This document shows positions 1-11,237 of a stretch of DNA of 64,000 bases, piece by piece; the first letter of the stretch is position 1; each line of letters starts with the position of its first letter. Source of the stretch: Microthyrium microscopicum (taxonomy: Eukaryota > Ascomycota > Dothideomycetes > Microthyriales > Microthyriaceae); the NCBI GenBank assembly GCA_010405405.1, contig MU004232.1, forward strand, positions 2,189,481 through 2,253,480, in the 5' to 3' direction. The notes under the pieces were generated by a model that saw only the letters and a program-made list of their open reading frames with translations, had not been told where the DNA came from and did not search any database. The position numbers and the translations under genes are program-made.

Positions 1-83
1 AGAGAGGCAGAGCATGACAGTCCAGTCCCTCCGAAGAAGTCGTAGAACGAGAGGGCAGCTGCCGATACTAACTCCGAGGACAG

Positions 84-3071
84 AAAGGCATACAATGACC
101 CTTACAGGGCTTCATACTACTTTCATTCATTTCCAGTTCGGTTGCCAGCGTTTGTCGAGCCAGACAAAACGCTTCGAAACACACAAGTCGATATTGGAAG
201 CAAGATTTTCGTGCTATTGCCTCAAGCAATTCCGCTTCAAGATGTGGAACCACAGCTTCGTGACTATCACCGTCTATTGGAAGATGTCATCATGCATGCG
301 CCTGGAGAGCAGATAACCATTGCAGAGACAGGCGAAGAAATTTTCACGACCTGGAGACAATATGCTGAACAATGTATCAGCCTGCTGGTGGAGAGCCTTC
401 AGTTCGAAAATGGTGTCAGAGCACCGCTTGGGTGTCGCGACTTGGTGGAACAAACTATAGCTATCTATGCTGCTGGATCTTTTACACGTTTTGTGGACTC
501 CTTTGAGAAGAAGAAGCCTCCAATATCTTCGGCGCCCTCAACTCGGGACCCTCCCATACCACCCTCGACCGAGCCTGATGATTCGGTGACGATCGAACCT
601 CAATCCTCAGCCTCTGGTAAGTTAACTTTTACATAACTAGATGCATCAATACCTTCTTTCAATGTAGCAATTTGGTGCCCTGATGGGGCTTGGCAATTGC
701 TAAGGTATCTGATGGCTACTAAACTCTTACATAACCCAAAAGACCCCTTGTTGTGCCTTCTAACTAACTACCATCAGACGAGGACTCAACTCTAGCTGAA
801 AAGGAGCAGTACAGCGTCGTCTCTGATCCAATGCAACCCAAGCCGGACCCAGCGTCTATCTCAAAGGCGGACCTACGTCCAAATACACAAGCATCAATGG
901 CGGATTCTACTTCGGCTCAAAAACAGCAATCCGGTTCTTTCCTTAAGCTAACCCAACCAGCTCCACATCCACCACCTCCTTGTCAAAAGAGTCAAGAGAA
1001 GCAGCGGCATAGTCCATTCCTCGAGCTAACCCAGCCACTTTCATATCCACGACCTTATCGACCTCCTAAGCCTCCAAGTGAGCGAGCGCTGGGTGAAACA
1101 TCTAGTTCGGCGCCAAAGCAACAACATGATGCGGAAGGCCTCGATGAAGGAGCGATGAGCGCTGCCTTGTCGTCCTGCGATCAGTCTTCCGAGCCAACCG
1201 CATACCCAGCGTCTTCTTATCAATCGTACGAGCCTCCAAGTGAGCAAGCGTCGGGGGAGACCTCGTATTCGGTGCCAAAGCAGCAACACAATGACCAAGT
1301 GCTTGATAAAGGAGCGATAAGCGCTGCTACGTCATCTTGCGATCAGGATTCTCAGCCAATCACATACCTAGCGTCTTCTTGTCAAACTTACAACAATCCA
1401 AGTGAGCGGGCGTCGGAGGCGACATCAGCTTCGGCACCAAAGCAGCAACAAGATGGGCAAGGCGTTGATAAAGGAGCGATAAGCGCTACCCATACGTCCT
1501 ATGATCAGGCTGCCCAGACTCTAGACGAACGTGCTCTTCGGGACACGATACAGCAGAACCAGCGAGATATCTGTGAAGAGCTCGGTTTCATTTCGAATGA
1601 TCTACCCTTGTTGAACTTTCCTCTCCTCAAGCAACAGGCACAGACTAGTATTCAGCCAGCTTCAAACGTTCCCATTTCGCCAGATGAACCAAAAAATGTC
1701 CATAAGCACCCCAAGAAACGCGAAGCACAAGACCTTGATGTCCTTGGGGATGAAAGTAGAAGGGATCCAAAGCCTAAAAAACGACGGAACAAAGAGTTCA
1801 CACCAGTCGCACACGCCCTCAAACTCTTAGCAAATGATCACGAATGGAATCAGGCCAAGCGCGACATGAAGAAAATTCCATTGCTTCGCGATGACAAAAC
1901 TCTACTAAAGCCCTTGGAACAAGGACCTTCCCACCCTTCAGCTAATCGACTTACTCCAACAGAGTCCGCACTGAATCTAGAGCGCTTGCTCGGAGCGAAA
2001 GATTACGCCATCGAACGTCGCAAGCGAAGGACATCGGATCCTTCTGATAGAATATTAGAGCGTCCCGTAAGGAACGCACTGGAAGGTATATTAGACCTAG
2101 CCCATAATGACCCGGTTTCCCATGTCTTATATTCGGATCACAGCCGTCGGCAAAAGAAGCGCTTTCAGGAACTAGTAGAGGACGAGATGAAAGCCAGTTC
2201 TCGAAAGCGCTGTAAACAGGAGACTTCAGTACCTCCTTCTGTCAAACGGTCATGGAAGGCAGCGAATCTACCAACTGACAGTAATTCGGCTTCCCCGGTC
2301 TCATCTTCAGATCTCCAGGATCCGAGGGCGGCGACTTTAGAAGCATTGATGAGAAATGTGGTCGCTAAACTAAAAGCGCGCAATGCGCGAGGAAATTCAG
2401 AGCCTCCCGCCGAGAAACCACCGTGGGAAGTATTGGATCAGCAAATGGACATCAACTGGGTTACACAAGGCCAATGTTCAGATCTCCAGTTAGCGGCGGG
2501 TTTGTCGCAAGTGCTGATCGAGGCGAACGCTGACCTGAAGGAACGCCTTGCGCGAGAACAATCAGAGAGGCAGACGAAGACTAAACTTAAGGAACGCCTC
2601 CCATCAGAACCATCAAAGCGGGAGGCCAAAACTCAGCCGAAGGAACGCCAACCGCCAGAACAATCAAAGGGGAAGACGAACACTGAGCCTAAGGAACGTC
2701 TTCAACCAGATCAACCAAACCGGGAGGCCAAACCTCAGCCGAAAGAACGCCAACCGTCAGAACAATCAAAGGGGAAGACGAACACTGAGCCTAAGGAACG
2801 TCTTCAACCAGATCAACCAAACCGGGAGGCCAAACCTCAGCCGAAAGAACGCCAACCGTCAGAACAATCAAAGCGGAAGGCGAACACTGAGCCTAAGGAA
2901 CACCAACCGCCAGAACAATCAGAGAAGAAGGTCGTGAACCAACAAGATGACGACACTTGGTTCTCTTCGCGTCCGCAAGACCAATTAGAATGGCGATCAG
3001 TGAATCGACGAGGAAAAGCTGGAAGGGGAGGGAAGAAGGGTGGCTGGGGAGGATCCAGGAAGGATTGGTAA
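84..3071 (+). CDS. Large disordered repeat protein with glycine-rich basic tail (5' partial)
   Basis: Exons 84-616 and 778-3071 join in phase through a GTAAGT..CAG intron (617-777). A TACTAAC branch point at 66-72 followed by CAG at 81-83 suggests an upstream intron, so the start lies outside the window. There is no in-frame ATG near 142. About 941 residues are visible. The first about 160 residues look folded. The rest is rich in S, P, Q, K and E, with three 54-aa repeats and later eight 17-aa repeats. The protein ends in a basic glycine-rich tail (RRGKAGRGGKKGGWGG) typical of RNA-binding or sticky termini. I do not recognise the family, and no catalytic motif is visible. The low-complexity composition suggests a scaffold or RNA-associated protein, which is inference only. 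Confidence 0.75.
1071..1508 (+). repeat. Three in-frame 162-bp (54-aa) imperfect repeats
   Basis: Units start at 1071, 1233 and 1395, exactly 162 bp apart. Each opens with a P-S-E-R/Q-A block, then a A/V-P-K-Q-Q segment, then L/V-D-E/K-G-A and S-C/Y-D-Q. The third unit diverges after the D-Q. The period is a whole number of codons, so copy changes keep the frame. Confidence 0.85.
2535..2942 (+). repeat. Eight in-frame 51-bp (17-aa) tandem repeats with a 102-bp higher-order unit
   Basis: Each 17-residue unit follows the pattern (L/P)KE(R/H)xxxxQxxxxKxxx, rich in K, E, Q and P. The units starting at 2688 and 2790 are part of a near-identical 102-bp (34-aa) duplication, showing recent tandem amplification on top of an older 51-bp array. 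Confidence 0.85.
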
Positions 3072-6000
3072 GAGCATAAAAGAGTTTGAAGAAGAATCGC
3101 AATTTGGAGAGTGGCAGGAGGTTAAGAAAGAACAAAAGTCCTAGCAAGGAGACATTGCCCTTGATGTTCAGTAACTACCGGTCATATATATAGATACACT
3201 GATTCTTTCTTTCAATCATGAGTCCCTGGCTAAATAGAGTCAATAGCATTATATGAGCTATTCTTCTTGTGGTTTCCTACGTCTCAATCTTCATGATGCC
3301 TGCTATCTTGATCAAAGGCGACAGGTTGTGCGACTGAGAGTATAGAAATACGTCTTTGACCAAAACACGCACGCAGCAGAATAAATGGTTCTATAAATCC
3401 TTGTGAAAACCTCTGACGTCTCACCATTCACTATTTCTCCTCCAGAGAAGTTTCGACAGTTTGTCGGTGATCAATTGCGGACTCGTGTGCTTGGTCTTGG
3501 GAGCTTGGTAACATGTATTGACCATAGTGAAGGACGCTACCTGTCTTGTTCGCCTTTAGATAGATCATCTTTCCAGGAGAACGACAATCCACTTGTCTTC
3601 CTAAGGGCGAATCGCAACATGCACCGTATTGAAAACGATTCGGTTGAACGGAAGTCCAATATCAAAGGGTGGATATGAGCTCCTTTTATACTCGATGATC
3701 GACTCCGACTAAGATTGAAAGGCCAGGTACCCTCTGCCTTTGACCTTTGCAGGTACAAGTTTCCAGGAAGTTCGCTATTCTTGACAACTGTGTTTTCTGG
3801 ACGAATTCAGAGCTCAAAAGCCGGAGCCAGAGAAAGGTCAACTATCAAGGAATCCTAAAAACCAAAATCCATAGCTGAAATGACCAGGCGATTTCCAGCT
3901 CATACCTTACGTTCAGCTGTAAAGCTTGGGTTACATCCGTCGCCGTGTGCCCAGCCCAAGAGCCAGGTACTTCATGCGAGTGTGTCTGCTCTTTAATATA
4001 TATTATATTGGATCTCAGATCTTAGTGTTCAGACCAATGCTAAGGGAAATACCTGCAAGTGACTTTTCCTATCTGCGCCAATAAGATGCTCGCGATTAAC
4101 ATAATTTGCTCACGGTAGTATTCGCGTGCTCGAGATTTAGGTAAATGATTGCGATCTTGATCGTTCAATGCTGGTTGGCATCCATGTTTCGCATTGAGGT
4201 AGGGAAATATAGTGGTTAGTAGTTCGCAGGATTTTGGTTCATAGGATTGTGGTCGTAGCAACCCCGTTCGTGGATAATCCACTTTGTAGGATCTGTGATT
4301 TTGATAATATCGTCATTGTAGGATCAAAAACGGGCTGTCCAATTCCTATAGAGAATTCCAGTTTGAAAGACACTCGAGCGGATAGCTTTCTAAGTAGGGA
4401 GACCAGTGTGCATTCGTCTTCCATTCCTGTCAGTTGAACCTTAATATATTGCGGTAAGTCAGTGCTAAACGCGATCTTGTTTCGACAAATCCATCTACAA
4501 GGGTCGTAGTATCCCAAGTAGAATGAAGAACTAACTACCTACCCTACTTTGTTTGGCACTATCTGGCATGCGATACTTTCTCGAAGGACTAGGTAAGAAA
4601 TGACTATACACGACGTCCAATGATCAAGAATATTCCAAGCCAATGATAGGCGTGCAGATATGCAACTATACAATTGTCATTCCAGGCTTTGACCTTGGTA
4701 ATCTGGTTGAGAGCCGAAGTTCTCTGCATGTAAAGTTCAACTTAGTACTCTTTTGGTCTAGATGGACGCAGAGTCTCAAGTAGTGGAAGATCCAGACCAT
4801 TGGTGTTTCTTGATCATTGCGAAACAAGTTGAATCATGTTTGAAAATCACTGTCTTGAGCTTATGATTACCTCCTGTCAGCCTTCAAGGCGCTTGATTAA
4901 AGGCTCAGGCTGTCCAGCCTTGCACACCTTTTTCAAATCTCGTGGCGAACACGGTGATTGTAAACTTCTCTTCTATTCTTAGGTTAGGACTCCGTGGTCA
5001 CAGCTCAGGGATCTGGTCATCATAAGGCCCTTGGCACAGTAGAGACTGGTGTTCCAGGTACTGGGAAAGCACCAGGGCAGCATGGTGCCAAGCGGATATG
5101 GAGAAGGTTCGGCTAGCTCTAAACACGGTAAAATAGATTAAAGCACGGAATATGGTGATGTGCGGGATAACAGAACTGTCATGAGATGCATGTGGAGAGC
5201 TGGAGCGAGATAGCGAGATCCTCAGCCTGAGGCATTTAAGGAATGTTTTAAGTTTCAATTCGTGGCTTTTTAGCTTCAACTCTTCAGATAAGACTGACAT
5301 AAATACATTCAGCCTCTTATATCCAGCGCCAAAGTGCTTCGGAGAATGTTCGATTTCCCGAAGCTGCTGTCATAGCCTCGATAAGGTACCAGTCCTCATT
5401 ATGTGCTGAGCATCGATTTCTTGTCAGCACTAGGGGTCCCTGACGATAAAGGTCTTGGTATGCCTGTCTGGTCTTTTGATGCCTGTCCCATCTTCCTGGA
5501 TCCGGCATAGCGATTCCAAAAGTATTCGAATACGCAAGCTGATCGTTGAGTTTTTCTGGGCAAGTTGGGCGAGGGTCGAGTGCAGAGGAGGTGCAGATAG
5601 GCCATGCATCAGCATACTCTAGAGGACTGTACTCGAATGCAGCCAGTCGGCGTAGAGCCCTTTAGGAAATAGTGTAACTTTGAAGTGTAACAAACTGCAC
5701 ATTCACACATATCCTGCCCGTTATTGTACCCCATAGGTATTGTTGCGGCACGGCCTGCTTCGCCTGGGTAATCTGGCACGCTGGCCAGGCTTCGCTAGCA
5801 TAAGTGATGCATGATCTACACACACATCAGCACCAATCCGACTGGAGAACCAGCCGGGTATGAATCGTTTTGGCAGGCCTGTGTCTCTTTTTACAGTGGA
5901 GTATCCCGTTGTCAGATCAGACCCTCTTGCCTCTGTGCTGCTGATTTTGCATCATCGCTGCCATTTTCGCCCATTAAACCTCAACCTTCTCTTGGCTAAC

Positions 6001-6085
6001 GCATTAACGACCAAAACGAATAATTTTCCCATCGAATATCAATCGAACAAATAATACTCGCGGCTGGGCCATACACATTACGATA
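3072..6085. other. Gene-poor interval of about 3 kb
   Basis: No convincing gene model. Short open frames on both strands lack ATG starts, splice-consistent partners or recognisable motifs. One 115-codon open stretch on the minus strand (5317-5661) is listed separately as a possible remnant. The last about 100 bp should hold the promoter and leader of the gene starting at 6086. Confidence 0.55.
5317..5661 (-). pseudogene. Possible coding remnant, unrecognised
   Basis: The minus strand is open for 114 codons after a TAA at 5662-5664. It encodes a protein-like sequence beginning RALRRLAAFEYSPLEYADAW and ending SEALWRWI-stop. The composition is varied and not low-complexity, and looks more like coding than the surrounding DNA. 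Its first ATG is internal and no upstream exon could be joined with confidence. It could be the last exon of an unseen gene, a decayed gene or chance. No function is assigned. Confidence 0.25.
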
Positions 6086-7426
6086 ATGATTTTGTCGCGA
6101 GGGCAATTGGCCTTGACCATCTCAGCCTTGTTGCTTTCAGTTTGCGCCCAAAGTTCCTCGTCCACAACGTCAGGCTCCGCATCTTCAACCTCGAGTTCGG
6201 CTTCAGCATCCTCGTCTTCAGCATCTTCGAAACCAAAAGTACACATTGTAGCAGTTGGCGCAAATGGCGACTTTAGTTATCATCCGAATGAAACAATCGC
6301 CGACGTAGGAGACATTGTATCATTCCAGGTAAGAATATTCCTTTCACATTGATGCTCCGGGAACTAATGATTAAGCAGTTCTATCCAACAAACCATTCGG
6401 TAGTGCGCGGCGAATATAGCGGATCCAACTCCTGTGGAAGCGCAGGCTGTAATCCATGTGTTCCGTACGAATTGATACATCCTGATGAGCAAAGCTCGGG
6501 ATTTCATAGCCAAAATATACTCACCAATTCCTTCAATCCAAGCAATGAGGTACGTGCGCTAGAGACATCTTGTGGAATACGTCAACACTAACAGCATGAA
6601 GGGTAATACATACAACATTACAATAAAGGATCTGAACCCAATATGGTACTATTGTACGGCACTGACGTCTTGCGCGCCAAACGGCATGGTTGGAGTCATC
6701 AATCCGGTAAGTCGGCTCCAAGAATGACCGAAGAGATGTACTGACGATAAGCAGGCGGAAGGAGAAACAGTTGCGAAGCAGATAGCCGCTGCAAAGATGC
6801 AAACACTCGAACTTGGACCAGGACAAAGTTGGCCGATCGAAGGCCAACAGGCTGGCTCATCACAGCCCAACCATAATTCAACAGCACCTTCCACGCCCGC
6901 AGTGACACACGATCACAAACTCTCGGCAGGCGCGATTGCCGGAATCGCCGTAGGCGCCGCAGTTGTAGTAATACTCGCCGCTGCACTCTGCTACTTTGTC
7001 GGCCGATCAAATACGTATCGCGAAGTCATCAAAGATCAGAACACGCGCTCTGACGGCGTCCCGTCTGAAATTGGTGGTAATGCTGGATATGGTAGTCCAC
7101 AATCAGCGTCGCAGACACCGCACCCTTACCAGGACCATCGCGTGAGTGGCCAAACTGCATACACCAATATGAGCCACGTGAGCCCGCAGGTGGAAGCAGG
7201 CACATTCATGGGATATAATCGAAATACCGGCGCGCCAGAGTTTGCGACAGAAGCGCCGTCTGGTGGTCAAGAACAGTCCTACAAGTCTCATCCGGGACAT
7301 ACTTCAATGCAATCCGCATATGGTGATCCGCAGCATCAGCAACAAACGTATGAGCTGCCGGGAGAGCATCCACAAGTTGCAGAGATGCAATCGGCGACTA
7401 CTTCACATCAGCCGAAATACGAATAG
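6086..7426 (+). CDS. Membrane-anchored, serine-rich cupredoxin-like protein
   Basis: Exons 6086-6328, 6379-6549, 6602-6706 and 6755-7426, all phase 0, give 396 aa. Residues 1-21 form a signal peptide and 22-48 a Ser/Ala-rich linker. About 52-172 is a plastocyanin-like domain with HSVV at 87, YYC at 154-156 and a C-x2-N-G-M-V-G-V-I-N-P end. A single transmembrane helix lies at about 231-255, and the cytosolic tail is rich in Q, G and P. Fungal members of this family normally read C..HCxxGM at the copper site. Here the second His position is Ser161 (TSCAPNGM), so type 1 copper binding is doubtful. The third exon uses acceptor AAG at 6599-6601, because the earlier CAG would put a stop in frame. 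The likely role is cell-surface or extracellular. Confidence 0.85.
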
Positions 7427-7932
7427 TGTGGAGTTTTCTATCTTCTGTTTTTAATTCTACTGCACGTCTGCAAATAGCATTCGTCTCGTTTCATCAGCAA
7501 TGGAGTTTCGGTATTTGATGAAACAATTCCCAAGGGGCATCTGATGGAAATTTACCTTTACCTTGTCAGCATATGACCATATAGAAATGATAATTTTAGT
7601 TCAAACGTCTTGCTCCCTTTTCTCATGCTCTTGGCGTGGCTGAGGATGACATGAGATGTCTCCAATTAAACGCTTTAGTGCCTGTCATATGATCGGCAAG
7701 CAAACATGGGGCTATTTTTCTTGAAGAGTCGAATTGACAAAGATTGAGAAGAAATGGGTTGAAGAACCTTAGTTGAAATTGAACACATTGCTTGACATTG
7801 ACTTCAGTAGACAGCTCGGCTAGCGCTTCCCAACTCGGGCAACGCGTCAATCGCGTCCAGTCGCGTCTTCATGATCAACTCCAACTTTTGGGCAACCATT
7901 ACACTTGATACTAATTGTTTCTAAAAACCAAC
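7427..7932. other. Intergenic, tandem same-strand spacer
   Basis: About 500 bp between two plus-strand genes. It should hold the 3' UTR of the cupredoxin-like gene and the promoter of the RNase H2 gene. No other feature was seen. Confidence 0.6.
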
Positions 7933-8987
7933 ATGGCTGATTCTCTCGAGGACCAAAATCTTGATTCCCAACAAATTGAGCTCGAGACACCAGCAGATGG
8001 CGTCTTCCAACCACCCTCAATCAATGCCCAGAAACTCCTTCGCGGAATATCATACTCACATTTCTCACCCCTCCCCCAAGTTGTGCAACTGGATACACAA
8101 ACAGAATGCGTATTAGGAGTAGATGAAGCTGGTCGAGGGCCGGTCTTGGGTAAGTAAGCTTAGGTCTACTCTGAAATCATGCAGCTAATATCTCAAAAGG
8201 ACCCATGGTTTACGGCGTCTTCTACCTTCCCAAAACCATCGAGACCTCTCTTCTAGCAGATACCCACCACTTCGACGACTCCAAGGTACTTACGCCCCAA
8301 ACTCGCTCCAACCTCATGGAGACCTTATGTACAGCCGACACAGATCTGTTTACACAGTGCGGATGGGCGACCTGTGCGCTATCCGCGCAATCAATTAGCG
8401 CTGGAATGATGCAACCAGCAGGCTCTTATAATCTCAATGCACAAGCGATGGATGCCACTATTGAGCTGGTGCGAGGTGTACTGGATCGCGGAGTCAACGT
8501 AACGGAAATGTATGTCGACACGATCGGACGACCTGAGGTCTACCAGCGCAAGCTTCAGCATGTTTTTCCAAACCTCAAAATCACAGTCGCGAAAAAAGCC
8601 GATTCGCTATATCCATGCGTGAGTGCAGCCAGTGTTTGCGCCAAAGTCACGCGTGACGCCGCGCTGGAAACGTGCGCTGAGGCCATTGCAAAAGCCGGAG
8701 TGGATGAAGTGGCATGGGGTTCAGGGTATCCATCCGATGCGCGCTGCGTGACCTGGCTGAAAGCGAACATGGACCCGGTATTTGGATGGGGACCAGAGTG
8801 TCGTTTCAGCTGGGGAACATCTAAAGAACTGCTTGAAGGCAAGAAGAATCCACTCAAAGTCGACTGGCCTGTTGAGGAAGATGAGAATGGCATGAAAATG
8901 ACCAGTTTCTTCGTAGGCAAAGGCGAAGAGATTGATGATGAGTTGGCGGATTGGTATGGGAAACGAGTCGGGGCGGAAGTATTTTGA
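7933..8987 (+). CDS. rnh201: Ribonuclease H2 catalytic subunit A
   Basis: Exons 7933-8149 and 8200-8987 (intron GTAAGT..AAAAG) encode 334 aa. The start is the ATG in an ACATGGCTG context. RNase H2 cleaves the RNA strand of RNA/DNA hybrids and removes single ribonucleotides from DNA. Type 2 RNase H motifs are clear: DEAGRGP at 64-70 (catalytic Asp64, Glu65), YVDTIGRP with Asp179, KADSLYP with Asp207 and Tyr210, then the conserved VSAASVCAKVTRD block. All four acidic catalytic residues and the tyrosine that senses the ribonucleotide junction are present, so the enzyme should be active. Length fits eukaryotic subunit A. Subunits B and C are not in this window. Confidence 0.95.
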
Positions 8988-9075
8988 GTTAGTGCCACGG
9001 GAACTCGAATAATGGTAGGTATGTTTTGATAAGCATTTTAGCATTTTGGTCATGAAGTTTTTGATGTTTTCAACT

Positions 9076-11237
9076 TTACGATACTATAATCTTTGGGCCA
9101 CCATACTCAATCGTACGTTTCGGCGGCATAGTTGCCTGACCATCCTTTCCATCCTTTCCGGTCACCATATTTGGCATTTCAGATCCTAACAGACCATCCA
9201 GGAACAACTTCCACTTTCCACCCTTGGTAAACAGCAATGGGAAATATGCCGCTTCGTGCGAATCTTTGGCACGGTTCTGGTTATCTCCCAATGGAGCCAT
9301 ATCCTTCTCTCTCTTTGCGATTGAACCAGTGGCCTTGCATAATCTTCCATCCTTAACAATCATCTCATCAGCATTGATACCCGGTGTCATATAGAACACC
9401 ATATTTGGGTCCCACTTCTTCTTGATTTCCGACAACTTTGGATAGTGCGAACCGAAGTACATTTGTTTCCAATTGGGGACAGTGGTAGAAGCCTGCAAAT
9501 GTCAGTATAAAGGCTCGCTTCTCAACCTGGAAACTTAACATACCTCGTTATGGTAGCATCCCATGTTAGGGGCAATTGCCCGGAGAGAGTCCACGTTCAC
9601 CTTTTGTCCTCCTGTCGCAATGGTATGGACAAGAGCCTTTCTCCAAGATGGGTGGACTGATGTATCATTTCGTTGCTCGTTCACCTTGCCTCCTCCCAAC
9701 AAATGGATACGAAGCTGGCCATCTGGATGGTTGAATGGCATTGCTCCTTCTAGAGCTGCAGCCATCTTAGGATGCACAAGCTCTTCTGGTCCGAGAAGCT
9801 GCGAGTCCATACCGGCAATACCCATCGGCATTTGCACCTTCTCTCCAGGTCCGTGTCGCTTCATTCGTCTCTTTGGAGGTTTCGGTGCTGCTTTTGGAGC
9901 GGTGCCGTTCGCCGCACCCGGTAATAAGGTGGATGCTGTGGACATGAAATCTTCCAAGGAGCCAGTGATACCGCCAAGAAGCTGGGTCGCTGTATTCCAG
10001 TCAATAGGGCTTGAGCCCCATGCCAGAGGCAAGATTCTCAATAGTGACTTTGGGTTGATTCCAGGATATGTGCTCATCTTGTCAAGAATAGGATCAAGAA
10101 CAGCTCGCGCATTGGATGCATTGGCAAACTTGTTTGGAAGGAGAAGGGTTCCACGAATGGCATTTGGGTAGAGCCACAAGTAGCCTTGGAATCCTTCCTT
10201 GCTCATCTTCGGGAATTGAGCATGGAGATATGCAGCAGGCGGGAAGATGGACTTCTTGTCGTTGAAATCCGTCGTGTTCAACCAGAAAGAGTACATAAGG
10301 ACTGTTGGCATTGGGAATGCTTTCATAGTAGCTTCAACGACTACACCCCACGACGGTCCTCCTCCACGAAGAGCCCAGAATAGATCTGTTGTCTCTGTTA
10401 GTCTTCGCTCTGTTCAGCTAATTGATCCACACATACCTGGATTTGTGACTTCATTGGCAATAGTCAAGTTGCCGTCTGCGGTAATAACCTTGTACTCCAA
10501 CATATTATCGGCACCAAGACCATACTCAGGAGACAGCCACGAATGTCCACCACCCATACTCCATCCTCCAGCAACGGATACTTCGTCATGAGCTGCGCCA
10601 AGTCCAATGAGTCCGCTCTTCAGTAATTCACGGCTAAGCTCCTCGATGCTGATACCAGCGCCGAACGTCACGGCAGGTTGTTTCTTAGGATCTGGCTTGA
10701 TGACGTTTGTTACGGTCTTGTATGTAACAGGCTCGGCGCCTTTTGAACTAGGTTTAAAATCTTCCAGTACGCGCACGCCCTTCATTCCTGTTACTGTGAG
10801 TAGTACGCCAGAGGGTGCGTCGTTTCTATCTCTCGTCAGCTGGGCGTTCGCACCAGATCTTTGACAACATACCGTCCGAGGAAATCGTGACCACTGTTTA
10901 GTACGCTAATGCGTACATTTTGGTTTCTCGCAAAGTTCACAGCCCGCTGAGCACTGGCTACTGTCTTCACTTCATACATCCATTGCGGGTGCTTCTCACC
11001 ACCTCCAGCCATCGGCGCCTCCCATCCCTTCAAGTCAGTGTTGACCACGTCCAGAGTTGGCCAGTCTGCATCGATCGGTAGTTTTCTGCATCCTTCGGGA
11101 GCTGGAAGTCGCTGTTTGGTCTGTGGTTCTACTGATTCTTTTCCCGGTGCCGGCGCTGCTCCATGGCTGTGCTGGGCGTTTACAGCAGACAAGAATGGCA
11201 AAAGAGCTAGCGAAAGTAGGATCCTTGAGGGCGCCAT
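9076..11237 (-). CDS. Secreted FAD-linked (BBE/PCMH-type) oxidoreductase
   Basis: Exons 10873-11237, 10437-10825, 9544-10385 and 9076-9492 (reading order) join in phase to 670 aa. An N-terminal signal peptide (about 1-21) is followed by a PCMH FAD-binding domain and a berberine-bridge-like C-terminal half. The motif LNSGHDFLGR carries His117, the usual 8-alpha-histidyl FAD attachment site. The second attachment site, normally Cys in a GGGC-like stretch, reads LGAAHDEVSVAGGW, so FAD is probably linked through one residue only. The downstream GGWSMGGGHS and LFWALRGGGPSWGVV blocks are typical of the family. A basic, Pro/Lys-rich insert (around PPKRRMKRHG) is unusual. The substrate is unknown. 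A P450 gene lies about 1.8 kb upstream of its start on the same strand. Confidence 0.92.
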
